From: Hyaloscypha bicolor E
Taxonomy: Eukaryota; Ascomycota; Leotiomycetes; Helotiales; Hyaloscyphaceae
Assembly: GCF_002865645.1 (NCBI RefSeq)
Contig: NW_020194512.1
Coordinates: 1,777,183 to 1,841,182 of the forward strand
Direction: 5' to 3'
DNA length: 64,000 nucleotides
Within the stretch, counting starts at the first letter, position 1; every line of letters starts with the position of its first letter. Under the pieces are notes generated by a model. It was not told where the DNA came from and searched no databases. It saw only the letters and a list, made by a program, of their open reading frames with translations. The position numbers were made by a program, and so were the translations under genes. This document shows positions 47,211-59,040 of the stretch, in pieces.

Positions 47211-49150
47211 TACTAATTTCCTATATTTATATAGTAATATAGAGAGTAAAATATAAATATATATTAGATATAATATAAGCAAGTAATAAATTAGCTAGAA
47301 AGACTTATAGAAGCTTATATATTAGTACCTAAGTCTAGAATCTCCTTATTACTAAATCTACTAAATCTACTAAATTTACTAAATTCACTAAATCCCTTTT
47401 TAGAAATACTCGAATTATACCTTAATTACTTAGCTCTATTACTATTATTATCCGAATACTTTATTTTATACTTTAGAGTATTAGGTTCCGGAAGCTAACT
47501 CTTGACTACTCGATTTCTTAATATAAATATCTAATATATATTCTTAAAGTTACTAAGAATCTTCTTAAGAGGTATTTTAGCTATAATATAAGTAATTAAA
47601 GTAATTAGAATATAAAGAGCTTATAGAGGCTATATTTAGATTTGCTAGTATACTAGTAAATACTAGAGAAAGTAAATAAAATATTTGAAATTCTTATTTA
47701 TTCCTATTATTTATTAGCTAACTTAGTCTATTTCCGAATCTTATTTCTTAATCTGATATTATAAAATTAATAAGCAGCAACCCATATTTATTAATAAGCG
47801 CCTAATATATCTTTATTAATACTATAAGTATAAGCACTGAATTTAAAATTAGAAAGTTTTATAAGAGTATTAAGATTTTATAAAATTTGGAAATTTTAAG
47901 CTAAAGAAAATAAAATAGAATTTTTTATATAAAAACTTTAATTACTTATTTCTAAGCAAACTTATAGTATTTCGAGCTTATACTTTTAGTATAGTCTCTA
48001 TAAATTATATAGAAGCCAAAAAGTATAAATTGAATTTTTTTTAATTTTTAAGATTAATTAATAAATTTATATTTTTAAATTATATATTTTTAAATTATAT
48101 ATTTTTAAATTATATATTTTTTAAATTAGCTTAAAAATCTATATTTACTAATTAAGTAAACCCAGAATATATATATTAAATTCTAGAAATATAATATAAA
48201 GAGAATAAAAGCTATAAGATTTAACTTTTAATTTCTTTTTTTATAAATTTTTATATGTTAAATCTTAAGAAAATTATAGAATTTTTATTTTCTTATATAA
48301 TTTTATAACTTTGAGATACTTTATAATAGACTAGCTATAGGGGCTTAATTTTAATTAATTATAATTTTAATTAATTACTTTTATAATATAATATTTATAA
48401 TAGAAATAGTAATTTACTTAGTATTACTATTTTTAGAATTCTTAGCCTTATATTAAATTCTACTAAATTCTTAACTATACTTCTTTTTGCTCTTTAGATT
48501 TAATATATTAATTAAAGAATACTATATTTAAAGCCAGAAAAGCACTTAATTACTTTAATTCTTTATATATATAAACTTTTACTAAAATACTAAATCTATT
48601 AATAAATTCTCAAAATATCTCTTAAAGAGACTTCTTCTAGTAATTAAAAGCAGTTAAAGTCTAAAGGCAGTAGTACTAAAACCCTAGTAAAGCCTAGAGC
48701 TATAAAAGCTTATAAGACTTCTAGTAATTCGGCTATTAAATATTTATATTATAATATAGATATTTTCTTGGATAATAAACTCTCCTAAGCTAGTTCTACT
48801 ACTTTGTTTTATAGCCTAACTCCTATATCTTCTTATATAAGTTCTTCTTTTTTATACTAAATACGTGTTTTTCTTATATATTTCTTAATCTTTATTAACT
48901 TATAGCTCTAGAATACATTATTATATATTATTTAATGTCTTTTTTTATTAATAAATCACGTGCTTTTCTTCTAATCTCTTATTTTTATATTTCTTATATT
49001 TTACTTATTACTTTTTTTTATTACTTTTTTTTATTTCTTTAATAGTTTTTAATCTTATTAAAATATTTCCTTATTATTTATATATTTTTTAAGTTTTATT
49101 ATTATATAAATACTAACTTTTAATAGTATTTATATAATAATATTATACTT
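47211..49150. other. AT-rich sequence, no gene recognised
   Basis: Contains CACGTG at 48957 (another lies just left of this interval, at 47197), a 15-bp tandem repeat at 48067-48127 and no convincing coding signal on either strand. Confidence 0.4.
48067..48127. repeat. About four tandem 15-bp repeats (TTATATATTTTTAAA)
   Basis: Near-identical units of TATATTTTTAAATTA in direct succession; low-complexity AT sequence. Confidence 0.75.
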
Positions 49151-49634
49151 CTACTAACTTGCTTCTTAGTATTTAAGTCTAAGCCTTCTAGAAATATAGC
49201 TAATTCTGCTATAAATAATAAGAATACTAATATAGCTAAGCTAGAAGAACTAGAAATCGAGTATAAGAAGAAGTAGTAAAATACTACTAATAATAATACT
49301 AATAATAAGCCTAAATAAATAAAATCTAGTAATAAGGCTATTTTTATTAGTTATAGAAAGGTTAATCTCTTTATTAAGGACAAGAAACCTAATAGAAAGC
49401 ATTTAGTAAAGCTATTAAATAACTCTTATTTTTATAAGTATAGAAAGCCGACTTCTATTACTAATTTATATTTTATTCCTAAATAGATTAGTATTACTTA
49501 TAAGTAATTAGATAGATCTAGTAAATAGCTATTATTTCTTTATATAACTTCAAATTTCTATTATAACCTTATTTATAAGATATTTAATAAGTTTAGAGAA
49601 CTAGATATTAATAGGAACTTATATATTATTATTA
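49150..49634 (+). pseudogene. Unrecognised coding remnant left of R2
   Basis: One plus-strand frame reads coherently through a few stops as an Asn/Lys-rich protein (KLEELEIEYKKKQQNT, then KVNLFIKDKKPNRKHLVK and KFRELDINRNLYIII). The residue bias and conserved register over about 150 codons suggest a former gene, perhaps an element protein. No domain recognised. It runs into the start of R2. Confidence 0.3.
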
Positions 49635-50407
49635 TATTTAAATAATTAAAAGATTATTTATATATTACTTTCTTTAATAATATAAGTTATTATATATTAA
49701 ATAAAAAATACTAGAATCTTTTTATATAATATATTACTATATATAGTATTTTATATTTAAAATAAAATCTACTTTAATTAATAATTACTTTAATTATTAA
49801 ATTTCAAAATTAAAGTAGTAACTAAGAGATTTAAAAAGTCTTTAACTTAAGAATTATTATTCTATAAAGACTTAAATTTTTATATTAAATAGTTAACTAG
49901 TAACTATAAATTATAAAAATTAAACTAGCCTTATCGGGCTATTTTATCTCTTATCTAAGAGAGCCCTCTTATGAGTAGCTAAAATCTCTTAGTAAGTTCT
50001 TAGCTAATTAAGAACGTGATTTCTTAGTAAGCTCTTAGCTAATTAAGAACGTGACTTGGATTTGGAACTAAGAATTCGGTTTATAAGATCGGGGCATTTA
50101 TTAAGCCATAATTATGATTTAATAGGACATTTATTTAGCTGTCTTATAATTTGATTTCTAATAATTAGTGGATTTATAGGCCGTACTTATTATAATTAAT
50201 AGAGTTATGAGTCATTCTCGTGGTTTGGTATAGCTAGATTTTATTATTTAAGTAGCTAGATTTCCCCTCTTAGAACCAGAAAATCAAGCACTCGAATAGT
50301 ACTTCAAAATTACTCTACTCTTTAGTTTATGATCTAAAACCTTACTTTACTTTACTTTACTTTAGTTTTTAAGACTTTACCTCCTATTAATTCCGACTAT
50401 TCCGATA
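49635..50407 (+). repeat. Repeat family R, copy R2
   Basis: A 773-bp copy in the same orientation as R3. It includes two 35-bp direct units (49988-50022 and 50023-50057, CTTAGTAAGYTCTTAGCTAA...), a CTTACTTTACTTTACTTTAC run near 50342, and the end ATTCCGACTATTCCGATA. Confidence 0.8.
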
Positions 50408-51449
50408 ATTATAATAAGAAATAAGATTAAGTCTATAATTTATAGCTTTAAATTAAAGACATAATTTATACTAAGTTTATTATAAGTTTATTTCTTTTTT
50501 ATTATTCTTATTATATTATATAACAGGCTCTAGACTTACTTATATATTCTTTGTTTTATTATTTTTTATATTCTTTATTATATAATTCTCTTATTATTTT
50601 TCCTAGCTTATTTTTTAAAAATTTCCTTATAATTTCATTAGTTTATTTTCTTAGTTACTTTTATATATATATTTATTATCTCTAAGTATTTTTGGCCTAT
50701 ATATACTAATTATTAATAGAAATATACTAAGAAATTAATAAAGTAATATAATAATAAGAATTAGAATAAAATAGATAAGAAGAATTAAGTTAAATTCTTC
50801 TTTAATAAATATAGTTATATATTATTTTTGAAATACGTATTTTATATAAATGGCTATATTAATTTAGCTAAAAGCTCGAATCTTAGTATTTATTTCTACT
50901 AGAGTATATATTATAGTTTTTTTAATTTTTTTTTAGATTTCTATTATATATATTTTTAGATTCTTCTCTAAGTAAAAAGGCTTATACTAATTATTAATAG
51001 CTATTTATACTAATATATATAATACTAGAATAGTTTATATTTTAGCTAAAAAGATATAAGATAATATATTAGACTAGAAAAAGAACTTATTATAGCTTTA
51101 TAATACTTTCCTAATCTCTAATACCTTTACTAATATTAATAAAAATGAGTTCTATAAACTCTATAATAAGGTTAGTACCTGATTTTTTATTTAATTCTAG
51201 TAAATTTTTAAATTTTTATATTAAGTTAAATTAAGTATTTTTTATCTGGATTTTACTACTTGAGATTTTAATATAATTTTATATTATTTTCTATAGTAAT
51301 TAAATATAACTAACTTAAATAAAATATAAGAACTTATAAGAGTAAGTAGCTTAATTATGAGGCTATCTTAGATAAGTAATTTCATATAATTAAACTTTTA
51401 TTAAAGAAAGAAAAGCCGATATAGCTTCCTGCTCCAAAAATAAATGTCG
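50408..51449. other. 1.04-kb segment between R2 and R3
   Basis: If R2 and R3 are LTRs, this is the interior of a short non-autonomous element. Plus-strand read-through at about 50800-51100 shows weak coding character (LKYVFYINGYINLAKSS, later DIRQYIRLEKELI), not assignable. No primer-binding site was identified. Confidence 0.35.
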
Positions 51450-52217
51450 TATTTAAATAATTAAAGATTATTTAAATATTACTTTCTTTAATAATATAAG
51501 TTATTATATATTAAATAAAAAATACTAGAACTTTTTTATATAGTATATTACTATATATAGTATTTTATATTTAAGACAAAATCTACTTTTATTAATAATT
51601 ATATTAATTATTAATTATTAAAATAAAAGTAGTAATTAAGAGATTTAAGAAATCTTTAACTTAAGAATTATTATTCTATAAAGATTTAAATTTTTATTTT
51701 AAATAGTTAACTAATAACTATAAATTATAAAAATTAAACTAGCCTTATCGGGCTATTTTATTTCTTATCTAAGAGAGCCCTCTTATGAGTAGCTAAAATC
51801 TCTTAGTAAGCTCTTAGCTAATTAAGAACGTGATTTCTTAGTAAGCTCTTAGCTAATTAGGAACGTGACTTGAATTTGGAACTAAGGATTCGGTTTATAA
51901 GATCGGAGTATCTATTAAGCCATACTTACGATTTGATGGGACATTTATTTAGCCGTCTTATAATTTGATTTCTAATAATCAGTAGATTTATAGGCCGTAC
52001 TTATTATAATTAATGGAGTTATGAGTCATTCTCGTGGTTTGGTATAGCTAGATTTTATTATTTAAGTAGCTAGATTTCCCCCCTTAGAACCAGAAAATCA
52101 AGTACTCGAATAGTACTTCAAAATCACTTTACTCTTTGGTTTATAATCTAAAACCTTATTTTACTTTACTTTAGTCTTTAAGACTTTACCTCCTTATCGA
52201 TTCCGACTATTCCGATA
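51450..52217 (+). repeat. Repeat family R, copy R3
   Basis: A 768-bp copy, direct repeat of R2. It carries the same two 35-bp units and the TTCCGACTATTCCGATA end, with a shorter ACTTT run (near 52160). Confidence 0.8.
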
Positions 52218-52267
52218 ATAAATAATAAGAATAAGTAGTATATTACTACTTAATAATTAAGTAATTC

Positions 52268-52450
52268 GTCACGTGACTGAGAACCATTTTTGCCCTATCT
52301 ATAAAAAGAAGGGTAAAAAAATGCCCTCACGTAACTACCAAATGCTCTAATTGCTCTAGTACTACCCACTCAGCTAGTTCTAAGCTATATGAGGTCTACT
52401 TAGTAATTAAACAAGCTACTACCACTCCCACTATTACTATTAATGAGTAG
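52268..52450 (+). pseudogene. LINE copy 3: last 60 codons of ORF1
   Basis: Retains the end of the Cys/His region and KQATTTPTITINE, then TAG at 52448-52450. One extra A in the poly-A run near 52315 breaks the frame relative to copy 1. This copy keeps CAA (52409-52415 region) where copy 1 has TAA, and ATG at 52443 where copies 1 and 2 have ATA. Confidence 0.8.
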
Positions 52451-55400
52451 CTATATTAAAGTACTATAAATTAATATAAATTATAGTGGCCCTACTACTG
52501 AAAACGTCTTGCAAATAGCTATAGAACTGGATATTAAAGTCCTAGTAATTCAAGAGCCCTGGATTATAGCAAGGGATAGTACTAATCGGGAATATCGTTC
52601 CATTACACACCCTAGCTATTTCCAAATACTCCCGAATTATGGTACCTTGAGACCTAGAACTCTAGTTTATATAGCTTGCGAACTACAGGCTAGTCTAGCT
52701 CAAAACTCACCAAGTGATCCTGATTGCCTAATTATAGACTTGAGTCTAGGTGTACTAAAAATGCAGCTAATCAATTTCTATAATACAGTTTACCCAGAAG
52801 ACCCTAATAGTATATTAATTATATTAAGAGAGAACATTTTACCTAGTACTCTCTTAGATAGCTCTCTATTACTAGGCAATTTTAATATACATTATCCTTG
52901 GTGGGATCTCCTTAAATCTCAAAGTACTTATATAATCCATTTAATTAGCTATATAGAGAACCACTCTTTAAGGCTATTAAATAAAATAGGGGAAGGTACC
53001 TTCTATAGACCTAATATGTCTATTTCTTCTGTATTAGACTTAAGTTTTACTACTAGTGAAATAGTAACTAAGATTAAAGACTGGCAAGTACTATTAGACT
53101 TAGGTTCAGATTACTTCGGGGTACTATTTACTATTAGTAAGTCGACTTATAGGCCTAGTTCTAATCCAGTTAGATTTAATACTAAAAAAGCGGACTGGGC
53201 TAAATTTACAAGCTATCTTACTAATAGCCTTGAGAATATGCCCTTTTCACTAAATAGTACAAATCAAGAACTAGACCTATTAGCCAAAGACTTCACTAAT
53301 AGAATAGTAGAAGCGGCTAGTAGTAGTATTCCAAAATCTGCTACTAGTCCGTATTCTAAACCCTGGTAGAATAAAGACTTAAAAACCTTATATAAATCAA
53401 TACTATACTATAGCCGTAAGTATAAAGCTTCAGGGTATACTCTCTATAAACAAGAACTCCAGAATGTAAAGAACACCTATTTTAATACTATTAAAAGCAC
53501 TAAGCTAGTATACTGGAATAAGTTCTTAGAGAATAAAGACTCCTAGTCGATTTATAAAGCTATGAAATATACTAAGGATACTATATATCAATCCATTTCT
53601 AGTATTTTAGATAGTAATAGCTTAAATGAGCTAAAATCGACTTTCCAAGAGAAGTGTAATATCTTTAGAACTATACTTTTCCCACTCCCTCCTATTATAG
53701 TACCTATTAGTCTAATAGACTATAGGCCTAGCTCAAAGTGGGACTGGCCTATTTTATCTAAAATAGAGCTAGAACAAGCCTGTACTTCTAAGATAAAGGG
53801 GAAAACCCCTGGACCAGACTTAGTTACTTAAGAGATTATAGTCCACGCTTATAGAGCTTCTCTAGATATTTTTTATAGGCTATATTCCTTATTTATTAAT
53901 AAGGGATACTACTCTAAAGTCTGGAAACAAGCTACTGGCTTTATTCTAAAGAAATCAGGGAAACCAAACTATTCCCTACCTAAAGTATATCGAGTTATTT
54001 CCCTACTTAATTACTTAGGAAAGGTTTCTGAGAGAATACTAGCTAGGCGACTTAGTTATTTAGCCGAGACTAGTAACCTACTATATTATACCCAAATGGG
54101 AGGTAGGCTCTATAAGTCAGCTATTAATACTGCTTTACTATTACAAAATGAAGTAGAATTAAATAAGTCCTATAAACTGAAAACTAGTACTCTCTTCCTA
54201 GATATCAAAGGCGCCTTCGATCACGTGTCCAAGAATAGGCTATTACAGATTATGATTAGTTTATTACTACCTACTAGCCTTATTCTATAGGTATTATTAT
54301 TCCTAGATAACCAAGTATTATAACTAGCTTTTAATAATAGTATTAAAGTATTTAGGTTTATACTTACTGGCATTTTACAAGGCAGCCCTATATCCCCTAT
54401 ACTATTCCTTATCTATATTCGAGACTTATTTAAGTTAGTAAATATTAAATTCAGATCCTATTTAGATAATATATCTCTTATTACTGCTTCTAAAAGTCTA
54501 AAGAAAAATATTAAGACTCTAGAAAGAGAAGTAAAAAATATAGTTGATTTAGGGAAAAAGAATACTATTAGCTTTAATATAGATAAAATAGAGCTTATTT
54601 ATTTTAATAATTCCAAAAATAAGCCTAGTCTAAAACTACCTAATAGGGAACTAGTTTCCCCTAGTAAAGTAGTCAAATGGCTAGGGATCTATTTTGATGA
54701 AAATCTCAGATTTAAGGAATATATAGCCTATAGGGCTTCTAAAGCAAAACAAGCCTTTTATAGGGTATAGAGACTTACGAATATATTATATAGCTTATTT
54801 CCTTTTGTAATTAGATAGCTATATTTAGCCTATATTACTAGTATAATAGACTATAATTCTATATTATAGTAGAAGACTGAAAGCAAAGCTCAAATTCGGT
54901 CTTTACAGGCAATTCAAAACCTAGCCCTAAGGAAAACCCTAGAAGTATTTAAAACTGCTCCTATTATTTCTATAGAGGTCGAATTAGCTTTAGTTCCACC
55001 TATTATAAGGCTAAACCATAGTCGACGTTAATATGCCTTCCGTATTCTTAAACTAAGTCTAAAATACTTTATTAGACTAGAGTTCGAGAAGTTCTTCCAA
55101 AGATCCCGTAATTTAGAACTAGTAGAATCTGATATAGACTCTATTTATAGTCTAAATACTAATCTAAAGCGAAATCGCATGGCCAAAAAGTCTCAAGTAG
55201 AAACTATAGTAGACTCTATTAGTAATCTAATAGATCCTAAAGACCTAGAGACTATAAGACACTTTTATTTTATTTTTTGGGACAGAGAAGTACCTTATAA
55301 AATTACTATATTAAAAGAGCTAAAGGAAGAGACTACTATATTACATAACTTCTATCTAAAGACTTTATATAATAATAGCTCCATATTATCTATATATATA

Positions 55401-56384
55401 GATGGATCTCAAACTAAAAAAGGACTTGGAATAGGCCTAGGGCTCGTAGTTTATAGTTACGAAACTTCTTATATTTTGGTTATAGCTAAATATAGAAAAA
55501 GCCAGAATATAAGAGCGAGTACTATAGTCTATAATAGAGAACTAGAAGGTATTACTAGAGCTATTAAGTATACTAGTAGTAAAGTAAAGAGAGGGGAGCT
55601 TTTTAATATCTTTATAAATAATTAAGCTAGTTTACTAATATTAAAAACTTCTTCTAATAAGCTAGGACAAAGTTAATAGATTAGAGCTATACTAGCTACT
55701 AAGGCCCTTAAAGCTAAAGGAGCTAATATAGAACTAATTTGGGTTTCAGGGTATATAGATATAATAGGAAATAAAGAAGCAGATGAACTAGTTAAGCTAG
55801 GTACTACTTCTCCTATATTAGAACCTGAATTAGTAAAAACCTCCTTTGCTTTCCTAGGGGTTAAAATTAATAAAGTTAAGAAACTAGAGTATAGACTACT
55901 TTTAGAATCTTATACTAAACCGAAAACCCAGCTAGAATTATATAGTAATATATATTTATAGAAAGTATCCAGAAAGATAAACCTATCTTTAGGAACTTTT
56001 AGGCCCCTAGCTAGTGCCTTCTTCTAGCTAAAGCTAGGCTACGGATATTTAAAGTCCTATTTATATAGGTTAAATATAATATCTAATAATAAATACAAAT
56101 ACGGAAAGACTGAGAATACAAAGCATCTCCTTTTATACTATATGCTATATAGGGAGGAATGACTTAGACTATTTAGTTTATTTAAAGGGAGCTTGGAAGC
56201 TAGTGCTTTTAACCTATAACTACTATTATATACGGAAATTGGGATATTAAATATACTAGTATTCTTAAAAGAAACTAGTATATATATAAGAAAATGGCAT
56301 ATTGAGCGAAGCATAGAAGTGGAAGAGGTAGAAGTAGTGGAAATAGGGGAGGAAATAGGGGAGGAAATAGGAGAAGGAGAATAG
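52443..56384 (+). pseudogene. LINE copy 3 ORF2, nearly complete, RIP stops
   Basis: Begins at ATG 52443, overlapping the ORF1 stop in ATGAGTAG, and stays in one register for 1314 codons to TAG at 56382-56384. Endonuclease: VIQEPWI, GNFN at 52875-52886 (Asp changed to Asn; copy 1 keeps GDFN), SVLDLSFTT and DLGSDYFG; its first 286 residues are open. RT: GKTPGPD (53800), LFLDIKGAFDHV (54195), GILQGSPISPIL (54370) and YLDN at 54459-54470. RNase H: IYIDGSQTKKG (55390), ELEGITRA (55545) and FINN (Asp to Asn, 55610). Premature stops include TAG at 53367 (former TGG) and 53544 (former CAG). ORF2 would nick target DNA and copy the RNA there. Confidence 0.9.
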
Positions 56385-56616
56385 GGAAAAAGGAAAAAGG
56401 GAAATAAAAAATAAGAGAGAAATTATAATTTATACTCATTTTTTCTTTATTTCCTTAAGTTTTTGTTTTAGGGGTATGTCCCCAACTATTTACTACCTAT
56501 ATTGGAATTTGGGCCTATATATAAGCTACTGAGACTCATACTAGCTTAGCTAGCCGTACTATATAGTTCTAAACTAATAAAGTATATTAAAAGGAAAAAA
56601 AAATTAAAAAAAAAAT

Positions 56617-56915
56617 AATAGGCATATATAATAGCGTATAGACAGGTATCAGATATCGTAGATCTAGTTTCCTATTTTGGGTATAGCTTGTAATCGGAAT
56701 TATATGGATCGCATAGGATTTCCTAATTAAGTAAAGGGCTTCGCATGCCTGGCTAAGTACTAGGGAATATATAGGGAGACGCTCCTAGCTTTGGAAGAGG
56801 TATTAATTAGTCTCTTATTGGAATCAATTCTTGGAATCCGTTATACTTGCAAGCGTCACTCCGCAGCTTACTTACCTTGACTACTTATATATTACCCTGC
56901 TATTACGTGCCTTAC
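56617..56915. other. GC-normal 300-bp spacer between LINE copies 3 and 4
   Basis: Contrasts with all neighbours in keeping CpA, TpG and CpG. No open frame, tRNA or known repeat recognised. It contains GGAATCAATTCTTGGAATCC, a near inverted repeat. Probably unique host sequence, or a recently arrived piece, into which copy 4 or 3 inserted. Confidence 0.6.
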
Positions 56916-58500
56916 AATAGTGGAAGACTGAAAATAAAGCTCAAATTCGACCTCTATAGGCTATTCAAAATCTAGCCCTAAGGAAAACTTTAGGAGTATT
57001 CAAAACTGCTCCTATTATTCCTATAAAGGTCGAATTAGCTTTAGCTCCACCTATTATAAGGCTAAACCATAGTCGACGTCGATATGCCTTCTGTATCCTT
57101 AAACTAAGTCTAAAACACCCTATATATTAGACTAGAGTTCGAGAAGTCCTTCCAAAGATCTAGGGATTTAGAAGTAATAGAATCTAATATAGACTCTATT
57201 TATAGTCTAAATACTGATCTAAAGCGAGATCGCTTGGCTAAAAAGTCTCAAATAGAAACTATAGTGAATTCTATTAGTAATCTAGTAGATCCTAGGGATC
57301 TAGAAACTATAAGACACTTTTACTTTACTCCCTGGGACAGAGAAGTGCCTTATAAAATCACTATATTAAAACAGCCAAAGGAAGAGACTGCTATATTATA
57401 TAATTTCTATCTGAAGACTTTATATAATAATAGCTCCGTACTATCTATATATACAGACGGATCTCAGACTGAAAAAGGAATCGGAGTAGGCCTAGGGCTC
57501 GCAGTTTATAGTTACGAAACTCCTTATATTCCGGTCGTAGCTAAATATAGAGAAAGCCAGAATATAAGAGCTAGTACTATAGTCTATAACAGAGAACTAG
57601 AAGGCGTAACTAGGGCTATTAAATACGCTAGTAGTAAAGCAAAGAGAGGAGAGCTTTTTAATATCTATACAGATAACCAAGCTAGTTTACTGAGACTAAA
57701 AACTTCTTCTAATAAGCCTGGTTAAAGTCAACAGATTAGAGCTATATTAGCTACTAAGGCCCTTAAAGCTAAAGGAGCTAATATAGAACTAATCTGGGTT
57801 CCAGGGCATATAGACATAATAGGGAACGAAGAAGCAGACGTACTAGCTAAGCTAGGTACTACTTCTCCTATATTAGAACCTGAATTAGTAAAAACCTCCT
57901 TTGCTTTCCTAGGGGTTGAAATTAATAAAGTTAAGAAACTAGAGTATAGACTACTTTTAGAATCTTATACTAAACCGAAAACCCAGCTAGAATCATGTAG
58001 TAATATATATTCATGGAAAGTATCCAGAAAAATAAACCTACCTATAGGAATACTTAGGCCTATAGCTAGTGCCTTCTTCTAGCTAAAGCTAGGCCACGGA
58101 TATTTAAAGTCCTATTTATATAGGCTAAAAATAGCGTCTAATAATAAATGCAAATATGGCAAAACTGAGAATATAAAAGCACCTCCTTCTATATTATATA
58201 CTATATAGGGAGGAACGTTTTAGACTATTTAGTCTATTTAAAGGGAGCTTGGAAGCTAGTACTTTTAATCTACGGTTGCTATTACATACGGAAATTGGGA
58301 TATTAAATATACTAGTATTCTTAAAAGAAACTAGTATATATATAAGAAAATGGCATATTGAGCGAAGCGTGGAAGTGGAAGAGGTGGAAGTAGTGGAAAT
58401 AGGGGAGGAAATAGGGGAGGAAATAGGGGAGGAAATAGGGGAGGAAATAGGGGAGGAAATAGGGGAGGAAATAGGGGAGGAAATAGGAGAAGGGGAATAG
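56916..58500 (+). pseudogene. LINE copy 4: ORF2 C-terminal third with intact RNase H motifs, two frameshifts
   Basis: Post-RT linker at 56916-57120, then a 4-base TATA insertion near 57123 breaks the frame. The RNase H is open at 57234-57722 with YTDGSQTEKG, ELEGVTRA and IYTDNQASL, then TAA at 57723 (CAA elsewhere) followed by WVPGHIDIIGNEEAD: all four acidic positions are present. A one-base insertion in an A run near 58175 shifts the frame again, so the last 83 codons (58249-58497) are in another register. The C terminus is eight EIGE units. It cannot make a full ORF2 but shows what the family's RNase H looked like before decay. Confidence 0.85.
58396..58491 (+). repeat. 12-bp minisatellite coding (EIGE)x8 at the ORF2 C terminus
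   Basis: Eight units of GAAATAGGGGAG (last one GAAATAGGAGAA). The same position has 3 units in copy 3, 4 in copy 2 and 6 in copy 1, always in multiples of 12 so the frame is preserved. Confidence 0.9.
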
Positions 58501-58724
58501 GGAAAAAGGGAAAAGGGGGATAGGGAAAAAGAGAGGATTTGTAATTTATACTTATCTTTATTATTTCCTTAAGTTTTTGTTCCAGGGGTACGTCCCTAAC
58601 TATTTATTATACCTATATTGGAATTTGGGCCTATATATTAGCTACTGAGACACACGCTAGTTTAGCTAGCCGTACTATATAGTTCTAAACTAATAAAGTA
58701 TATTAAAAGGAAAAAAAAAAAAAA

Positions 58725-59040
58725 TTTAGTTTATATACTAAATAAGATATATTACTTACTAGGCCTCTATAGTACTATCTAGAAGATCTATTAAAGGAGG
58801 CAGATAATATAGCTTCTTTACTTATTATATTATATTTATAAAGCCTTTTATTATAAGTATTTCCTCTAGTTAATAGAAGAAATCCTACTAATTTGATTTA
58901 TTATTCTTAAGCTATAAAATCAAGCTAAGAAATATCCCGCTTATTTTACTCTTATTCGATAATATGGCTTATTTATCTAATTATAAGTCTGGGATTTCAA
59001 TAACTTTAATAGAAAAGAAATTAGTTAATTTGTAATACTT
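58725..59040. other. AT-rich spacer after LINE copy 4
   Basis: No gene, repeat or domain recognised; moderate RIP-like composition. Confidence 0.4.

Larger units (their letters stand above)
52268..56616 (+). mobile_element. 5'-truncated Tad1-type LINE, copy 3
   Basis: Homology to copy 1 starts at GTCACGTGACTGAGAACC, in the zinc-knuckle part of ORF1, and continues to an A-rich tail ending at 56616. 5' truncation is typical of incomplete reverse transcription by LINEs. It is less mutated than copies 1 and 2 in ORF2. No target duplication was found. Confidence 0.9.
56916..58724 (+). mobile_element. 5'-truncated Tad1-type LINE, copy 4 (least mutated)
   Basis: Homology begins within ORF2, after the RT core, at AGTGGAAGACTG and runs to a 14-A tail ending at 58724. 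It shows the fewest RIP changes of all copies: RNase H motifs and most CA/TG dinucleotides survive. No target duplication seen. Confidence 0.9.
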
